From positions 436,501-500,500 of the forward strand of contig LSRY02000031.1 of assembly GCA_001643675.2 (NCBI GenBank): 64,000 nucleotides of DNA. Reading direction: 5' to 3'. Below the pieces are notes generated by a model, which was not told the DNA's origin, ran no database searches, and saw nothing but the letters and a program-made list of their open reading frames with translations. The stretch is from Monocercomonoides exilis. Taxonomy: Eukaryota > Preaxostyla > Oxymonadida > Polymastigidae. Below are positions 10,704 to 23,308 of the stretch, piece by piece. The translations under genes were made by a program, and so were the position numbers. How positions within the stretch are numbered: the stretch's first letter is position 1; each line of letters begins with the position of its first letter.

Positions 10704-11966
10704 ATGGAAAATATTCAACTGTTGGATGCTAGAACGTTCGAAAAGAAAAAGAAAATAATTGAATCAGTTCCAAACATTTCAGAGTTTAGAGTTTGTGCAG
10801 TTTCTTTTCCTGTTATTCATCCTTTAGAAGAACGCATTCATCAAACTATAAAAATGAGAGCAGCAATGAGAGCTGAGGAAGAAAGAAGAAAGAAAATAGA
10901 AGATCTGAGAAATGTTGGAATTCATGAGAATCAAAAAATGAAAAATCATTATACAAATGCAACTAATGAGAAAAGAAGGAAATTATCTAATCTTTTTCAA
11001 ATCCATGGGCAGGAGAAGAGCGAAACATGGTACGCGAATGAGTGCACATTAACAACAATTACTACAGCTAGGTACTTATCGAAATTAAAGGTGGGAATGG
11101 ACATTACACTTCCATTGCATCAAAAAGGCAGAAAGAAAAAGGTCGAAAACGAACAATATCAATCAGTTGTTCGCGAAAAAATGAAGCAGAATCCTTTAAA
11201 CACAGTGAGGAAAATAGCATCAGAATTGTCTAATCATGGAAGCCCGATTGGAAAATCAACTATTTACAGTATTCTTACAGAAAAAAATAAAGAGACCCAA
11301 AAATATCCAATCTTTTCCTTCAAAAGAATAACAAAGAGAGAAGCAGCGGCAAATACTGAAGAAAACAAAATACTCCGAATAAAATTTATTGAAAAACTCA
11401 ACGAATATCAAATGGATGGTGCAATGATATTTTGTATCGACGAAACATCTTGGAATGTGGAATGCGTCAGAAAATATGGATGATCCCCAGTTGGAAAAAA
11501 AGTTCTTATTCCTCCTCCCCCCGTTCATCAGTCCCTAACGGCAATCACATCCATATCCCAATCAAGAATGGGATATTCCGAAGTTATTAGAGGATCAATA
11601 AGCCATGAAATCTTTGAGGCATTCATCAAAAGATTTTTGCTATCAATTAAAGTCCATGGATCATCTGTAATTGTGATGGGCAACGCTTCAATACATCATC
11701 TTAACACAGACGCAATAATTACGGAAGCCTGCCACCATGTGCTATACAATGCAGCTTATTCACCAATACTAAATCCAATAGAAAACGTTTTTGGTTTTTG
11801 GAAAAAAAGAGCTGAAGAAAGCTCTTATATCTGGAAAGGAGAAAACCATTTTATTTCCGTGCTAATCGAGACCTTCAAAGATATTACAGTAAGAGAAGTG
11901 CGAAGAACCATTGCTAATGTGGAGAATGAAATATGGCCAATGGTTTTGGAAAAGAAAGACCTTTAA
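10704..11966 (+). pseudogene. Tc1/mariner-like transposase, inactivated
   Basis: One frame of about 420 codons broken by a TGA at 11481-11483 inside KYG*SPVGKK, where related transposases have Trp (TGG). The N-terminal ~150 residues are basic and include a helix-turn-helix-like stretch (TVRKIASELSNHGSPIGKSTIYS). The DDE domain shows the first acid in FCIDETSWN and the last in NPIENVFGFWK. The middle one, expected as D in the MDNASIHH-type motif, is Gly (VIVMGNASIHH). Both the stop and the D-to-G change would abolish activity. Single point changes explain each, so decay is recent. Confidence 0.88.
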
Positions 11967-12629
11967 TCTTAACGTTACACTTATTTATTCATACCTCATT
12001 TATGTACGAAAGAATGATTTAATTAAAGTTTATATATATTGTTTTTATATCTCAAATCATTTTATTAATATTTCTTTTATTTTAATCAAAGATCTTTATC
12101 AATAGCAAAGTTAATTAGCTTGTTTGTTCTATATTATCTTATTTTTTTTCAAAAGGAAGTGAAAAATACTTAAACATTCACATATATTAATGTCATAAAA
12201 GGCTATTAACCAAAAAGAATAAAAATAATGAACAGTTTATTCAAAAGAAAATTATAAATAGTTTTGAAAATTGTTTTTTAAAACAAAGATTCAAATTTAC
12301 ATTCAGTTTTAAAGTATTTGCATAGTTTTCATTTTTTTATGAGATTTCTGAATGCTTTATTCATTATTTGTGAATAATATATTCAAAAGGTTTTCCTGAA
12401 TTAACATTTTGAAAGATTGAAATTTTCATTCAAATGAATCAAAATATTACTCAAAAAAATGTGAGTTGGTTATTGATACACAAAAAAACTAAAAAAACAA
12501 CAAAAATGATAAAGCTGAATAAATAATATATTGAAATCAAACATTTCTTGATATATTCAAAGAAAAATACAAAAAAAACTCAATAAATCTTGCTTTTATT
12601 CTCGAAACGGTGTAAAACCCCTTAGTAAT

Positions 12630-12736
12630 AAAATGTTAATTATGACGAAAGGCGAATGTGGGAAATATAATTTTTATTTATTGAGGGATGCTCAACATTA
12701 AAAAAGGACAGATCAACATTTTTTTGGGACAGACTG
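12630..12736 (-). repeat. Right terminal inverted repeat of the Tc1/mariner-like element
   Basis: Mate of the left repeat at 10591..10697. Ends ...GGGACAGACTG followed by TA. Confidence 0.9.
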
Positions 12737-12781
12737 TATTAGTTATTTTAAATGAAATATTATTCTTTCATTTATTGCTTA

Positions 12782-13808
12782 TTGGGTTATTTAAAAACCC
12801 GTATTTTTTTAAATTTCATATTTCTCTACGAGTTTCAAAAATAAAATTATGATAATTTACACTGTTACGCACCGACATATAACACATCGAACCATATGCA
12901 AAATTTTAATAACAGTGTTGTATAATTTTTGAAATATATAATTTTTATTTTTGAAAATCCGACTTTTGATTAATTTTTCTATTTAAATAAAACAATTCAG
13001 TTCATCTTTAAAACATGCAACTTATTTTTTCTATGATATATACAATTCTGGTTATTTTTTGTATTAAAAAACTTGCATTTTTTTATGGAATGAAAATCTA
13101 TCATTTTTGAAAAAACATTGTCAATGGGACAATTTAAAAAAATATTTTTCATTGAACACAGAAGTATCCAACTGAAACCAACACTTGTAGTTATAAATAT
13201 TATAGTTATTTAAAATTACGACCAAAATATTATTTAAAAAGATTCAGTAGGTATTTCATAAAAGAAATTTTTTTTCATTTTTGGTGATTATTTGTGATGA
13301 ATAACATTTAAATGCGAATAATGTTTATATATTTGAATGGATAGTAATTCATTTTAAATAACAACGAAATGGTTATTTAATATTATCGTCACATTATTTG
13401 GTACAACAGTTAATTTTAGCTAGATGTTCCAGCATTTGATGGAAAATACTTTTTAAGTTGGACCATAATCATTAATTTTTCAAAAATGATAGATTTTCAT
13501 TCCATAAAAAAATGCAAGTTTTTTAATACAAAAAATAACCAGAATTGTATATATCATAGAAAAAATAAGTTGCATGTTTTAAAGATGAACTGAATTGTTT
13601 TATTTAAATAGAAAAATTAATCAAAAGTCGGATTTTCAAAAATAAAAATTATATATTTCAAAAATTATACAACACTGTTATTAAAATTTTGCATATGGTT
13701 CGATGTGTTATATGTCGGTGCGTAACAGTGTAAATTATCATAATTTTATTTTTGAAACTCGTAGAGAAATATGAAATTTAAAAAAATACGGGTTTTTAAA
13801 TAACCCAA
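12782..13808. mobile_element. Foldback element 1 (non-autonomous, 333-bp inverted arms)
   Basis: Arms 12782..13114 and 13476..13808 are reverse complements with no mismatch seen. The spacer is 361 bp. The outer end is TTGGGTTATTT, flanked on both sides by TA. No ORF of note. It lies 45 bp from the right end of the Tc1/mariner-like element but shares no sequence with it. Best read as a MITE-like or foldback DNA element; the mobilising transposase is unknown. Confidence 0.82.
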
Positions 13809-13810
13809 TA

Positions 13811-14795
13811 ATCTTTTTTTAAAAATTGTTTTTTTCCTTCAATATTCAAAATGAAACTTTTTTTTAATAGTTCCAAGTTCTGTATTTAACTTTTTTTATA
13901 ATATTTGCTATTCATTTTTTTTTAAAAAAAAAGTGTTTGTTTTGGAGAATGGAAATTATCTAATGATTAATGAAGATTTTCTCTTTGAAAAATCATCGTT
14001 AATGCATTTTCTAAGTGGGAGAATGTGATTCACATCGAAACATACATCATTTTGGTGATTATTTTTATAATCATATTTTTTCTATTGAAATTTCGGTTCG
14101 AAGATTTGTATTGAATTTTAAATAATGAATGCTGAAAAGAAATTATACAACTGATTGATTGAATAATCATGAATTCATCTTGAATAGTTTTTTTTGATAC
14201 AATATGAAGCCTTTGACTTTTTAGTGAAAAAAAAATCATACGAAAAAATAAAAACCTTTTAAAAATTTTCACTTTAAAATAAGTTATGATTTCAAAAATA
14301 ATCACCCACATAATTTAATAATTTCATCCCTTTCTAACATTCAAACAAAAATAAATCTGTTTAAAAAAAAATAAAAAGAAAACACTCTGGAGAATAAATG
14401 TTGAATAATGATAAGGACATAACATGAATGATGAAAAATCTTGAAACAAAATATAATTCACTTTTTCTTATTTTTTTTTTTTTTTTTTTTTTTATTGATT
14501 TATTTCTTTTTCTTTTTTTTTTTCTCTTAAAAATTCTTTATTTCTTATTTTTTTTCAAACAGCAATTATTGTTCACATTACACCAAAATACCTTCATTTT
14601 CTAACCATTTTCAAAGACTTGTTTCTTGAATGAAAGTCATTTTTCATTCAAGAATCGCAATTTTCAAATTGAATAAATTATTTGTTCATTTACATAAATT
14701 TTGATAAAGATTCGAATTTTTTTTGTTATTCCATCAAATATTGTTGTTCCATCATTTGGATTTAAAAAATACGATCATCGCATTTTCTCAGTTAA
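13811..14795. other. AT-rich region upstream of UTP10, no gene seen
   Basis: Nearly 1 kb of A/T-rich sequence with T-runs (for example near 14471-14520). A minus-strand frame at 14030-14311 is hydrophobic, AT-driven and not supported. The UTP10 promoter should be in the right end. Confidence 0.45.
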
Positions 14796-17700
14796 ATGGC
14801 ATCTGCTTCTGAGCAATTGCGATTCTCAAAGCCTTTAACAAAAAATGCGATTTCCCTAGTCCATGATCTTCAGTCCATTCAGCGTATGGACGGTGAGACA
14901 ACATTTCATATTGGATATGAAGCTTTTCAACGTTTAGAAGAACTTGATCATCGTTTTTCAAAATTTGAACAATTACTCTTTTCTGATTCATTTCAACTAC
15001 CCCAGAGAGAACTTTTAACAGAAGCAGAAAATCATGAGATCAATTCTTCTTTACGTGATTTTCTAGTTTTGTTATCTCCTCATTTACAAAATCATGTTGC
15101 ACTTCAAATGTTGGAATACTTAATTAACGTTTATACCATCAATCAAGCCATGCCATTGGATCTATTTTTATGCATCTTTCCATTTTTCAAGGAAAAGTTT
15201 TTTAGTTCAGTTCTTTCTTCTTTGAATCTTAAAGATTATCCACAAATATCGGGATTAAAAAAATTGTTACCTTTGACGCACACAAAATTACATTCATTCA
15301 CATTGGCCCAACCAAATTTCTTTTCATTCTTATGTGATACGATCATTTCACACATTAAACAAAAATTCATCTGTCTTCCTCTACTTTCATTATTGATCTC
15401 ATTAATTACAGAAATCAGTGCGTCATCCACAGAACTTCACGAATCAAGACTTAGACTTGTTTTGCCAGTTATTTCTGCATGTTTGCATACAAAAAGTGAT
15501 GCAATTGTTACTTGCAGCACAGACTCTTCTGCAGCATCTTCCCTTACAAAAAGAGAAGTACTGTCCGAATGTGCACTTTACATATGCGTGGTGGTTGCTT
15601 CTTCTTCAACGCTTTCGATTAAAGCAACACTTGCACTGCTGAAGGAGCTTGCAGCATCATTGGAGCGAGAATGGGAATATCGTCTGCATGTCAGAGAAGA
15701 AAAAAGAAGAGAAAAAGAATCTGACGAAGAGGAAGAGTTTGATTGCTTTTTGAGCCCAGGAACGGAAGCAGACAGAACCAGTCTGAACGAAATGCTGAGC
15801 GGAGAGAGTAACATTTCACTTTCATCACAAACCAAACATCAGTCAGTCATGTACCACATGAAGCTTCTTTCATTAAGCAGTTCATCCTCCTTCTCCTCTT
15901 CCTCCTCATCATCATTATCTCCGTTTGCTTCAACATCTTCTTCTTCTTCTACTTCTTCAGCTTCCCCTGTTCCCGAGGCCTTCTCCTTCGGCCCGCTCAC
16001 ATACGATCTCTTCATTTCAGTCATTTCACTCCTCTATGCCACTCAGCCTGCCCTCTTCAATGCATTTTCACAGCTCTCAACGACCTGCAACAGAAAGAAG
16101 CTGTTTTCTCCTTATTTCTACAACCAGATGGCAGTCTATGCGCTTTCTCCGCTTGCTCGTTCAGAGCAGTTTTCAAAGTTTGCTTTGAAGCATTCTTTGC
16201 CCACTCCAAATACACCTCCTTCGTTTGTGTCTTCTTCTTCATCAATAACAACAACAACATCTTCTTCATCGATAATAACCTCATCTTCATTGTATTCCCT
16301 GAACGCTCAATGCATCCTCACCCCTTTCTCTCTCTTCATCCCTTCCCTCCCTCCTTCCATTGCACACGTGATTGCCGGCCACCCCCGCTTCCCTTATCTC
16401 CTCTTCCCTCATCTTGTGGCATTTCCACGCTCTCATTCATTTGTGCTGTCTTTGTTGAGCTCTTTGAGCCTCGTGTCAGATGTTGTGGAGGCTTTTCCGC
16501 CGAGTTCTGAGGGGAGAAGAGGAAAAGGAGAGAAGAAGAAGGGGAGGAGGATGGAAAATGATGAGGATGTTAAGGAAGAAGAAGAAGAAGAAGAAGAAGA
16601 AGAAGAAGAAGAAGAAGAAGAAAAGGAAGAAGATGAGGAAAAAAGTGAAAAAGATTCAAATGAAATGATACAAGAGAAGGAGATTGACACAGGAATTCTT
16701 CTATCTTTTGAGCAAGTGATGGACATCATTGCAGGAATTATCTTTGAGAGTGAGGAGTTTATTCTCAATGATAATAATAATAATAAAGCAACTAATACAT
16801 CGTCATCGTCATTACCATCATCAACCTCTTCTTCTTCTTCTTCTTCCTCTTCTCTTTCTACCTCTCTCTCACTCCACAGCCTCTCTGAGAAGGATCTAAC
16901 ACCCCCAGAGCATGTGATATATGCCACTCTCCGCTTAGTTCTCTATCTGATTGAGCAACAATTGTCAGTCTTTGGCGAAGAAGCACCTCTTTCCAGTGCA
17001 GATGAGGTTATTTCTATTGCCGAAGAAAGATATCCTGCTCTTCTGTCAGCTACATTGAGGGAGCATACGAAATATGCAGTGGAGAATGAAGGGCTGAGAG
17101 TGTTCCAGAAGAGGAAAGGGTTTGTGAAGCATATGCAGAAGGTGTTTGAAGGGAAGAAGATGTTTGCGATTGAGATTAGGAGGAGAGAGAAGGAAGAGAA
17201 GGAAGAAGGAGAGGAAGAAGGAGAAGATGAAACGAAGAAGGAAAACATACAACAAACTCCTTCGAAAATCAACAAAGATAAATTATCAAGCACATTACAA
17301 ACATCCTTTTCTTCTTCTTCTTCTTCTTCTTCTTCCTTCTTCACAGATTCCTCCTACCCTTCCTACATCTCCATTGAAGAAGCATCTCTTTCCTCTGACC
17401 CCTTTTTGCGTCTAATTGCTGTGAATTCATTTATTCCCAGTGGAATTAGCCTTATTTCATTCTACCCTTCAAATGTCGATGTGTTTGTGGCTCATTCTCT
17501 GCTTCGCTTTTTGACAAGAGAAAAAGAGAGAAAAGTGATTTTGGCGGTTTTGAAGCCGAATGGAGAAGAAGATGATGGATTAATGCTATCTTCTTCTTCT
17601 TTATCTTCTTCTTCTTCTTCTTCCTCTTCTTCTCATAGCATTCTCTCTCTCTATCAAAATTCTCCTCTTCTCCTTCGACACATCCATTTACTTTCTGTTC

Positions 17701-19220
17701 TCTTGTCATCAACTTCTTCTCTTTTGAAGAAATTACGAAGATCTGCTTTGGATTTACTGAAGAATAATTCTTCTTCTTCCTCTTCTCCTTCTTCTCTCTC
17801 CTTCCATGTTCTACTCTCCTTAAATAGGGAGTTCCAAGAGTTGTATCGTGTATGCCCAGAGCTGGTGAGGAAGGCATTGGATGATATTGTTGATGAGAAT
17901 GGGAAGGAAAAAGAGGGAGAAGAAGAAGAAGATGATGATGAGGATGAAGAAGAAGAGAAGAAAGAGGGAAAAGGAGAAAAAGAGAAAGAAAAGAAAGGAA
18001 AGCTATTGAGAATGAAAGAAGCTGTTGATAATGTCTTAAATAAGGGTTATGGAACATGGAAAAGTAGAAATAATGAAATATCAGAACAAGATGAAGAGAA
18101 GAAAGAGAAAAATGATTCAAAAATGGATGTAGAAAATGAAGAAGAAGAAGGAGAAGAAGGAAAAATGGAAGAAGAAGAAGAAGAAGAAAGAGAGATAAAA
18201 GCCGAAGAAAAGAGAATAACAAAGAAAGTGAATAATGTTTGCTTGCCTTGTCTAATAAGAAGTATTGTGGTGAAGTCATTGATGAAACACATTTTGATAT
18301 TCAAAGAGAAAGAAGGGGAAAACAAACGAAGAGAAAGAAAAACCAATGAAAATGAAGAATTAATAGAACATTCTCTTTCTCCTTCTCTTTCTCTTTCGAT
18401 TTCAGTTCTTTCTTTCTTTGTAACGATGATGAAGGCACAGAAAGAGAAATTAGGAGAGAAAGAAGTGAGGAAGATGGTGAAGAAGGAGATGATGAAGAGG
18501 AAGAAGAATAATAATAACACATTGAATATTGTTAATTCGTCGTCTTCTTCTTCTCTTTCTTCTTCTTCTTCTTTTTACCCTCCTCTTCCCATTGAAAGCT
18601 ATTCATTTGATGAGCTGATAGAGAACTGTGTGTGTCGATGTGGCAACAACAGATGGATGGATGCATTTAGTGGGATAGAAGAGTTCACAGAGTGGTATGA
18701 GAAGAGGAAGGAGGAAATGAAGGAGAAGGAGAAGGAGAAGGAGAAAGAAGAGAAAGAGAAAGAGAAAGAGAAGAAAGAAGAAGAAGAAGAAGAGAAGAAC
18801 AAATTTATTGACGAATACAACTACAAACTGATTGAAGCGTTATCCAAGCCAATCATTGAAGAAACAAACAAAGCATCTTCCTTCAAAGAAAATACATCTT
18901 CTTCTTCTTCTCTTTCTTCTTCTTCTTCTCTTTCTTCTTCTTCTTCTCTTTCTTCTTCTTCTTCTCTTTCTTCTTCTTCTTCTCTTTCTTCTTCTTCTTC
19001 TCTTTCTTCTTCTTCTTCTCTTTCTTCTTCTTCTTCTCTTTCTTCTTCTCTCTCCTCTTTCCTTCAACAATGTCCTGTTCTCTGCTTCTATTTCTCTCTT
19101 CTCTCTTCTTCTTCTTCTCCTTCTTCTCCTAATTCTAATGATATTTGCTTCAATCAATCTCCTTCTGTTTGCGTTTCTCTATCTGTATTGTCATTCATAG
19201 CTGGTTATCCAACTTCTTCT

Positions 19221-19253
<33 letters not shown>

Positions 19254-22200
19254 ACTCTTCCTCCATTGCTTTCTTCTTCTTCTCTCTTCAACCTCTGCAA
19301 ATTCCTTTTTTCTGCCATTTCTATTTCATCTTTCCCTTCTCTTTCTCCTCTTCTTCTTTCTGTCCATACGCTCAGAGGAACGAATAAAACACTGATGAAT
19401 AATAATAATAATAATAACATATCTTCTTCATTTACATCATCAATTTCTTCTTCTTCTTCTCTTTCTTCTCTTTCTTCTCTTTCTTCTCTTTCTTCTCTTT
19501 CTTCTTCTCTTTCTTCTTCTTCTATTTCATTAAACGATAACAGTAACAACAAAACCAATCAATTAACCTCTTCTCAGCTGTATCGCCTCACAACTCTGTT
19601 GCAGAAGTGGTGGAAAGAAGAAACACAAACAGTGATTGGAAAAGAGGAAAATGTTACTTCTTCTTCTTCTTCCTCTTCTTCTCTTCTCTCTTCTCTTTCT
19701 CGACTTCTCTTCGCTTCTTCAGCCATTCTCTCAGAATTCAGCAGAAACGACACACAAGGCAATATAAACACATCGTCATCATCATCTTCTTCGTCCTCAT
19801 CTGACTTCATCGTTCTTTGTTTGTTCCTCATTTCATTGCGATTAACTCATCGTGCTCATTCTATCATATCATCATCTTCTTCTGTTTCTTCTTCCTCTTC
19901 ATCTTCTTCAAAGTCTAAATCTTCTTCTTCTTCTTCTTCTTCTTCCTCCTCTTTATCTCTTCTTCTCTTCGACATCATCTCCAAGTTATGTCTCGATCCC
20001 CAAGCTCTTCAGCCCATTCGCTATTCAAAATCTTTCTTTGAAAAAGAGAAAGAAAAAGAAAAAGAGAAAGAAGAGAAAAAAGAAGGAGAAGAAAAAAAGA
20101 AGAATAAAACAAACACACAAAATCCAATGTCTTCTATTCCTCTTCTGATTGCTTTGAAGGCGCTGATGAAGTTGATACCTGTTCTTCCATCTTCTTCTTC
20201 CTCTTCTTCTCTTTCTTCCTCCTCCTCTTCTTCTCTCTCAAAGAAATCTCTTCCTCTCTCTCACACAAACTTGTGCGTATCAAATCTTCTTCTTCTCTTA
20301 TGTGACAATCCAAACAAACACTTTCTTATTCGTTCTCTTTGTTCTTCTTCTTCTTCTTCCTTCTCTTCCTTCTCTTCCTTCTCTTCCTCCTCATCCACTT
20401 CTTCTTCTCTCTCTTCTCTCTTCAATGTCCTCTTAACTGAAATGTCTTCTGCTTCCTCTTCTTCTCCCATCCAACAAGCCAACTCTCTTCAGCTTCTCTC
20501 TTCTCTTCTTCTGCAAAACAAGTCTTGTTTGTTTTCTTCTTCTTCTTCTTCATCCTCTTCTTCTTTTCTTTCTTCTTCCTCTCAATTTTCAGAGCCAAAC
20601 ACATTTTTGCTATCATTTGTGTCTCTTTTACTCCGTTCTCTCTCTTCTTCCTCCACAAATACAAGAAAGAATGCTCTTACATTCCTTCTTCCTCTCCTTC
20701 TCCAACAAAATTCTTCTTCTTCTTCTTCTTCCTCTTCCTCTTCTCTTTCTTCTCTTTCTCCTCTTCATTCCTCCATCCTCTCCCTCTCTCATCATCTTTC
20801 TTCTTCTTCCTCTGCCATCTTAAACGATCCAACAGCTGTTGGCGATGTTCTTCTTCATTCTCTTTCATCCGAAGAAGCAAAGATGATCGTGTTATGTTTG
20901 ATTGAACAAGCAAAAAGAGATCTGAAGGAAGCTTTGGATATACAACAGGAGATGAAGATGAAGAAGATGCTATCTTCTTCTTCTTCTTCTTCCTCACTTT
21001 CTTCTTCTTCTTCTCTTTTGAACCAATCAAAGGGAAATTCAAAGAATACAAACAAAACAGAAGGAAAAGAAGGAAAAGAAGGAAAAACAAAAGGAAAAGA
21101 AGAAGAATTCAATGAAAACATCAAAGAAGAAGAAGAAGAAGAAGAAAATGATGATTTCTTTGCGATTCATGAGTATAAAATGAACTATGCCTCGCAATTA
21201 ATCCGAAGAGCCACACAGCTCATATGCACATTGGAAGGTATTTACTTCAATTCCAATGGAATTATTGCGAATAACACGAATAATACGAATAAAATGATCA
21301 ACATTAGCAACATACTTAGCTCTCCAATTTCATCTTCCAATCAAAATTCTTCATTTTCTCATGAGTTTGTACCTCCTCTGATTGCAATGTGCTCATCTCT
21401 TGTTTCTTCTCTTCTCCCTCCGCTTTCAACGAACGAAGCAAAAGAGAAGAAGAAGAACGAGATTTCAAAGAAAACAGAGAAAGGAAATGTGAACATTAAC
21501 AACAAAGGCAATAAGAGTAGAAGAGAAGGAGACGATAATTATGAAGTGAATGCAAAACCATATCCATCTTCTTCTTCTTTATCTTCTTCTTCTTCTTCTT
21601 CTTCTCATAACAACACAATAATTAGCTTAATTCCATATGAAAAATCTTCATCCATTTTGAATATAAACACCCTCCTCTCTTCTGATGAATGCATTTTGCT
21701 TCTTTCTCTCTCAAGAATCCTGTCTGCCTTTTTGAGAAATTATTCTTCTTCCTCCTCCTCCTCTTCCTCTTCTCTTTCTTCTTCTCCTTTATCATCATCA
21801 CCTTCTTCTCCTTCATCTCCTTCTTCACCTTCTTCTTCTCCTTCATCTACAGACTCATTCAACCAAACAATAGCTCTTTTGCATTCTCTTGTGGCTTATC
21901 CCTTCAACTGGCTGAACGACACAATCTCTGGAAAGAACGCTCATTTGCTATATTCTTCTTCTTCTTCTTCTTCCTCTTCTTCCTCTTCCTTCTTCTCTAT
22001 CATAGAATTAGTATTCGCCTCATCCTCTCTGTTGATTTCTGAGCTGTTTTCTTTGCTTTCCTCAAAGCAGCAATCATATCTGGTGATGAATATCTTGTCA
22101 TTCCTTGTCTTTATTCAAGGTTCTAAACCATCAAATACAATTAGTTCAACTTCTTCCTCTTCTTCCTCCTTCTCTTCTTCTTCTCCTTCCTCCCCCACCT

Positions 22201-23266
22201 CCTTCTCCCTCTTCTCTTCTCTTCTTTCTTCTCTTCCTCTCTCTCTCTCTCACTTCTCTCTTGTTCTCAGCTACCCAAAAGAACATCATTTATCTTCTTC
22301 TCTTCTTCTTTCTGAAGTGTTTCCTTCTCATTTCATCCTCTTGAATGAGTTGCAAGCTCGTTTGAACTTCTGCATGATGAAGGCATCTTCTTCTTCTTTA
22401 CCTTCTTCTCTTTCTTCTTCTTCTTCCTCTCTTTCTTCTTCTTCTTCTTCTTCTCTCTCATCTGACAGAAATAACCAACTTATTCAAAATGCCAATGAAA
22501 CTCCATTTTTCTCTTTGTCTGATCTTTCTGAAGTGTTTTCTGTTCTTATTGGCTACTTCCACTTTGTGTGTGAGGCAACCTCTCATGAAATGGAGAAGAG
22601 AAGAAGAAGAAGAATTGCTATGCCTTCATCAGCATCAACTACATTATCTTCTTCTTCTTCCATTTCTTCTTCTTCAATAACTTCATCAACTTCCTCTTCT
22701 TCTCCTTCTCTTCCTCATTCAACTTCAGATGTTTTAACAGAAGCAGAACGATCAATCATAGCTAAACTGCTGAATGTTGTATTGAATTGCCTCTCTTCTG
22801 CTTCTTTGGCTGTGAAATCTTTGTCTCTTAATAGAAACGATGAACAAAGCAAAGAGAAGGAAGAAAAGGATAAAGTGAAAGAAGACAATAAAAAGAAAGG
22901 AAAAAGGAACATTGCAATGGAGAAAGACAATGAAGAAGGAAAAGGAGAAGAAAGAGAAAGAGAAAGAGAAAGAGAAGAATTTGATACTAACAACTCCAAC
23001 CAATCATTAATAGCATCATTTGATCTGAGCAGTCTTATTTGTGCAGTGAAGGACATTGCAGGCGAAGAGACATACACACTCTACACCTCTCAGACAGCTA
23101 ATGTCCTCATGGCTTCTCTTCCTCTGTTCAGTTCTTCTATTTCTTCTTCTTCTTCCTCCTCTTCTTCCTCTTCTGTTTCTATCCAAGCTCCTACTCCATT
23201 GCCTCTCTCTTCACCAATAATTTCATCAGCACATCCATCAACACGTAACTCTTCAATCTCATCTGT

Positions 23267-23308
<42 letters not shown>

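Larger units (their letters stand above)
10591..12736 (+). mobile_element. Tc1/mariner-like DNA transposon, decayed coding region
   Basis: A 2,146-bp element flanked by TA on both sides (10589-10590 and 12737-12738). It has terminal inverted repeats of 107 bp that look identical (10591..10697 and 12630..12736; outer end CAGTCTGTCCC). It contains one transposase frame with a nonsense codon and a lost catalytic residue, followed by about 660 bp of AT-rich filler. TIR-bounded insertion at TA is the hallmark of the superfamily. Confidence 0.9.

Noticed and set aside
14030-14311. 93-codon minus-strand frame as a gene.
   Set aside because: Composition-driven Ile/Phe/Lys-rich AT sequence with no acceptor, motif or neighbour support.
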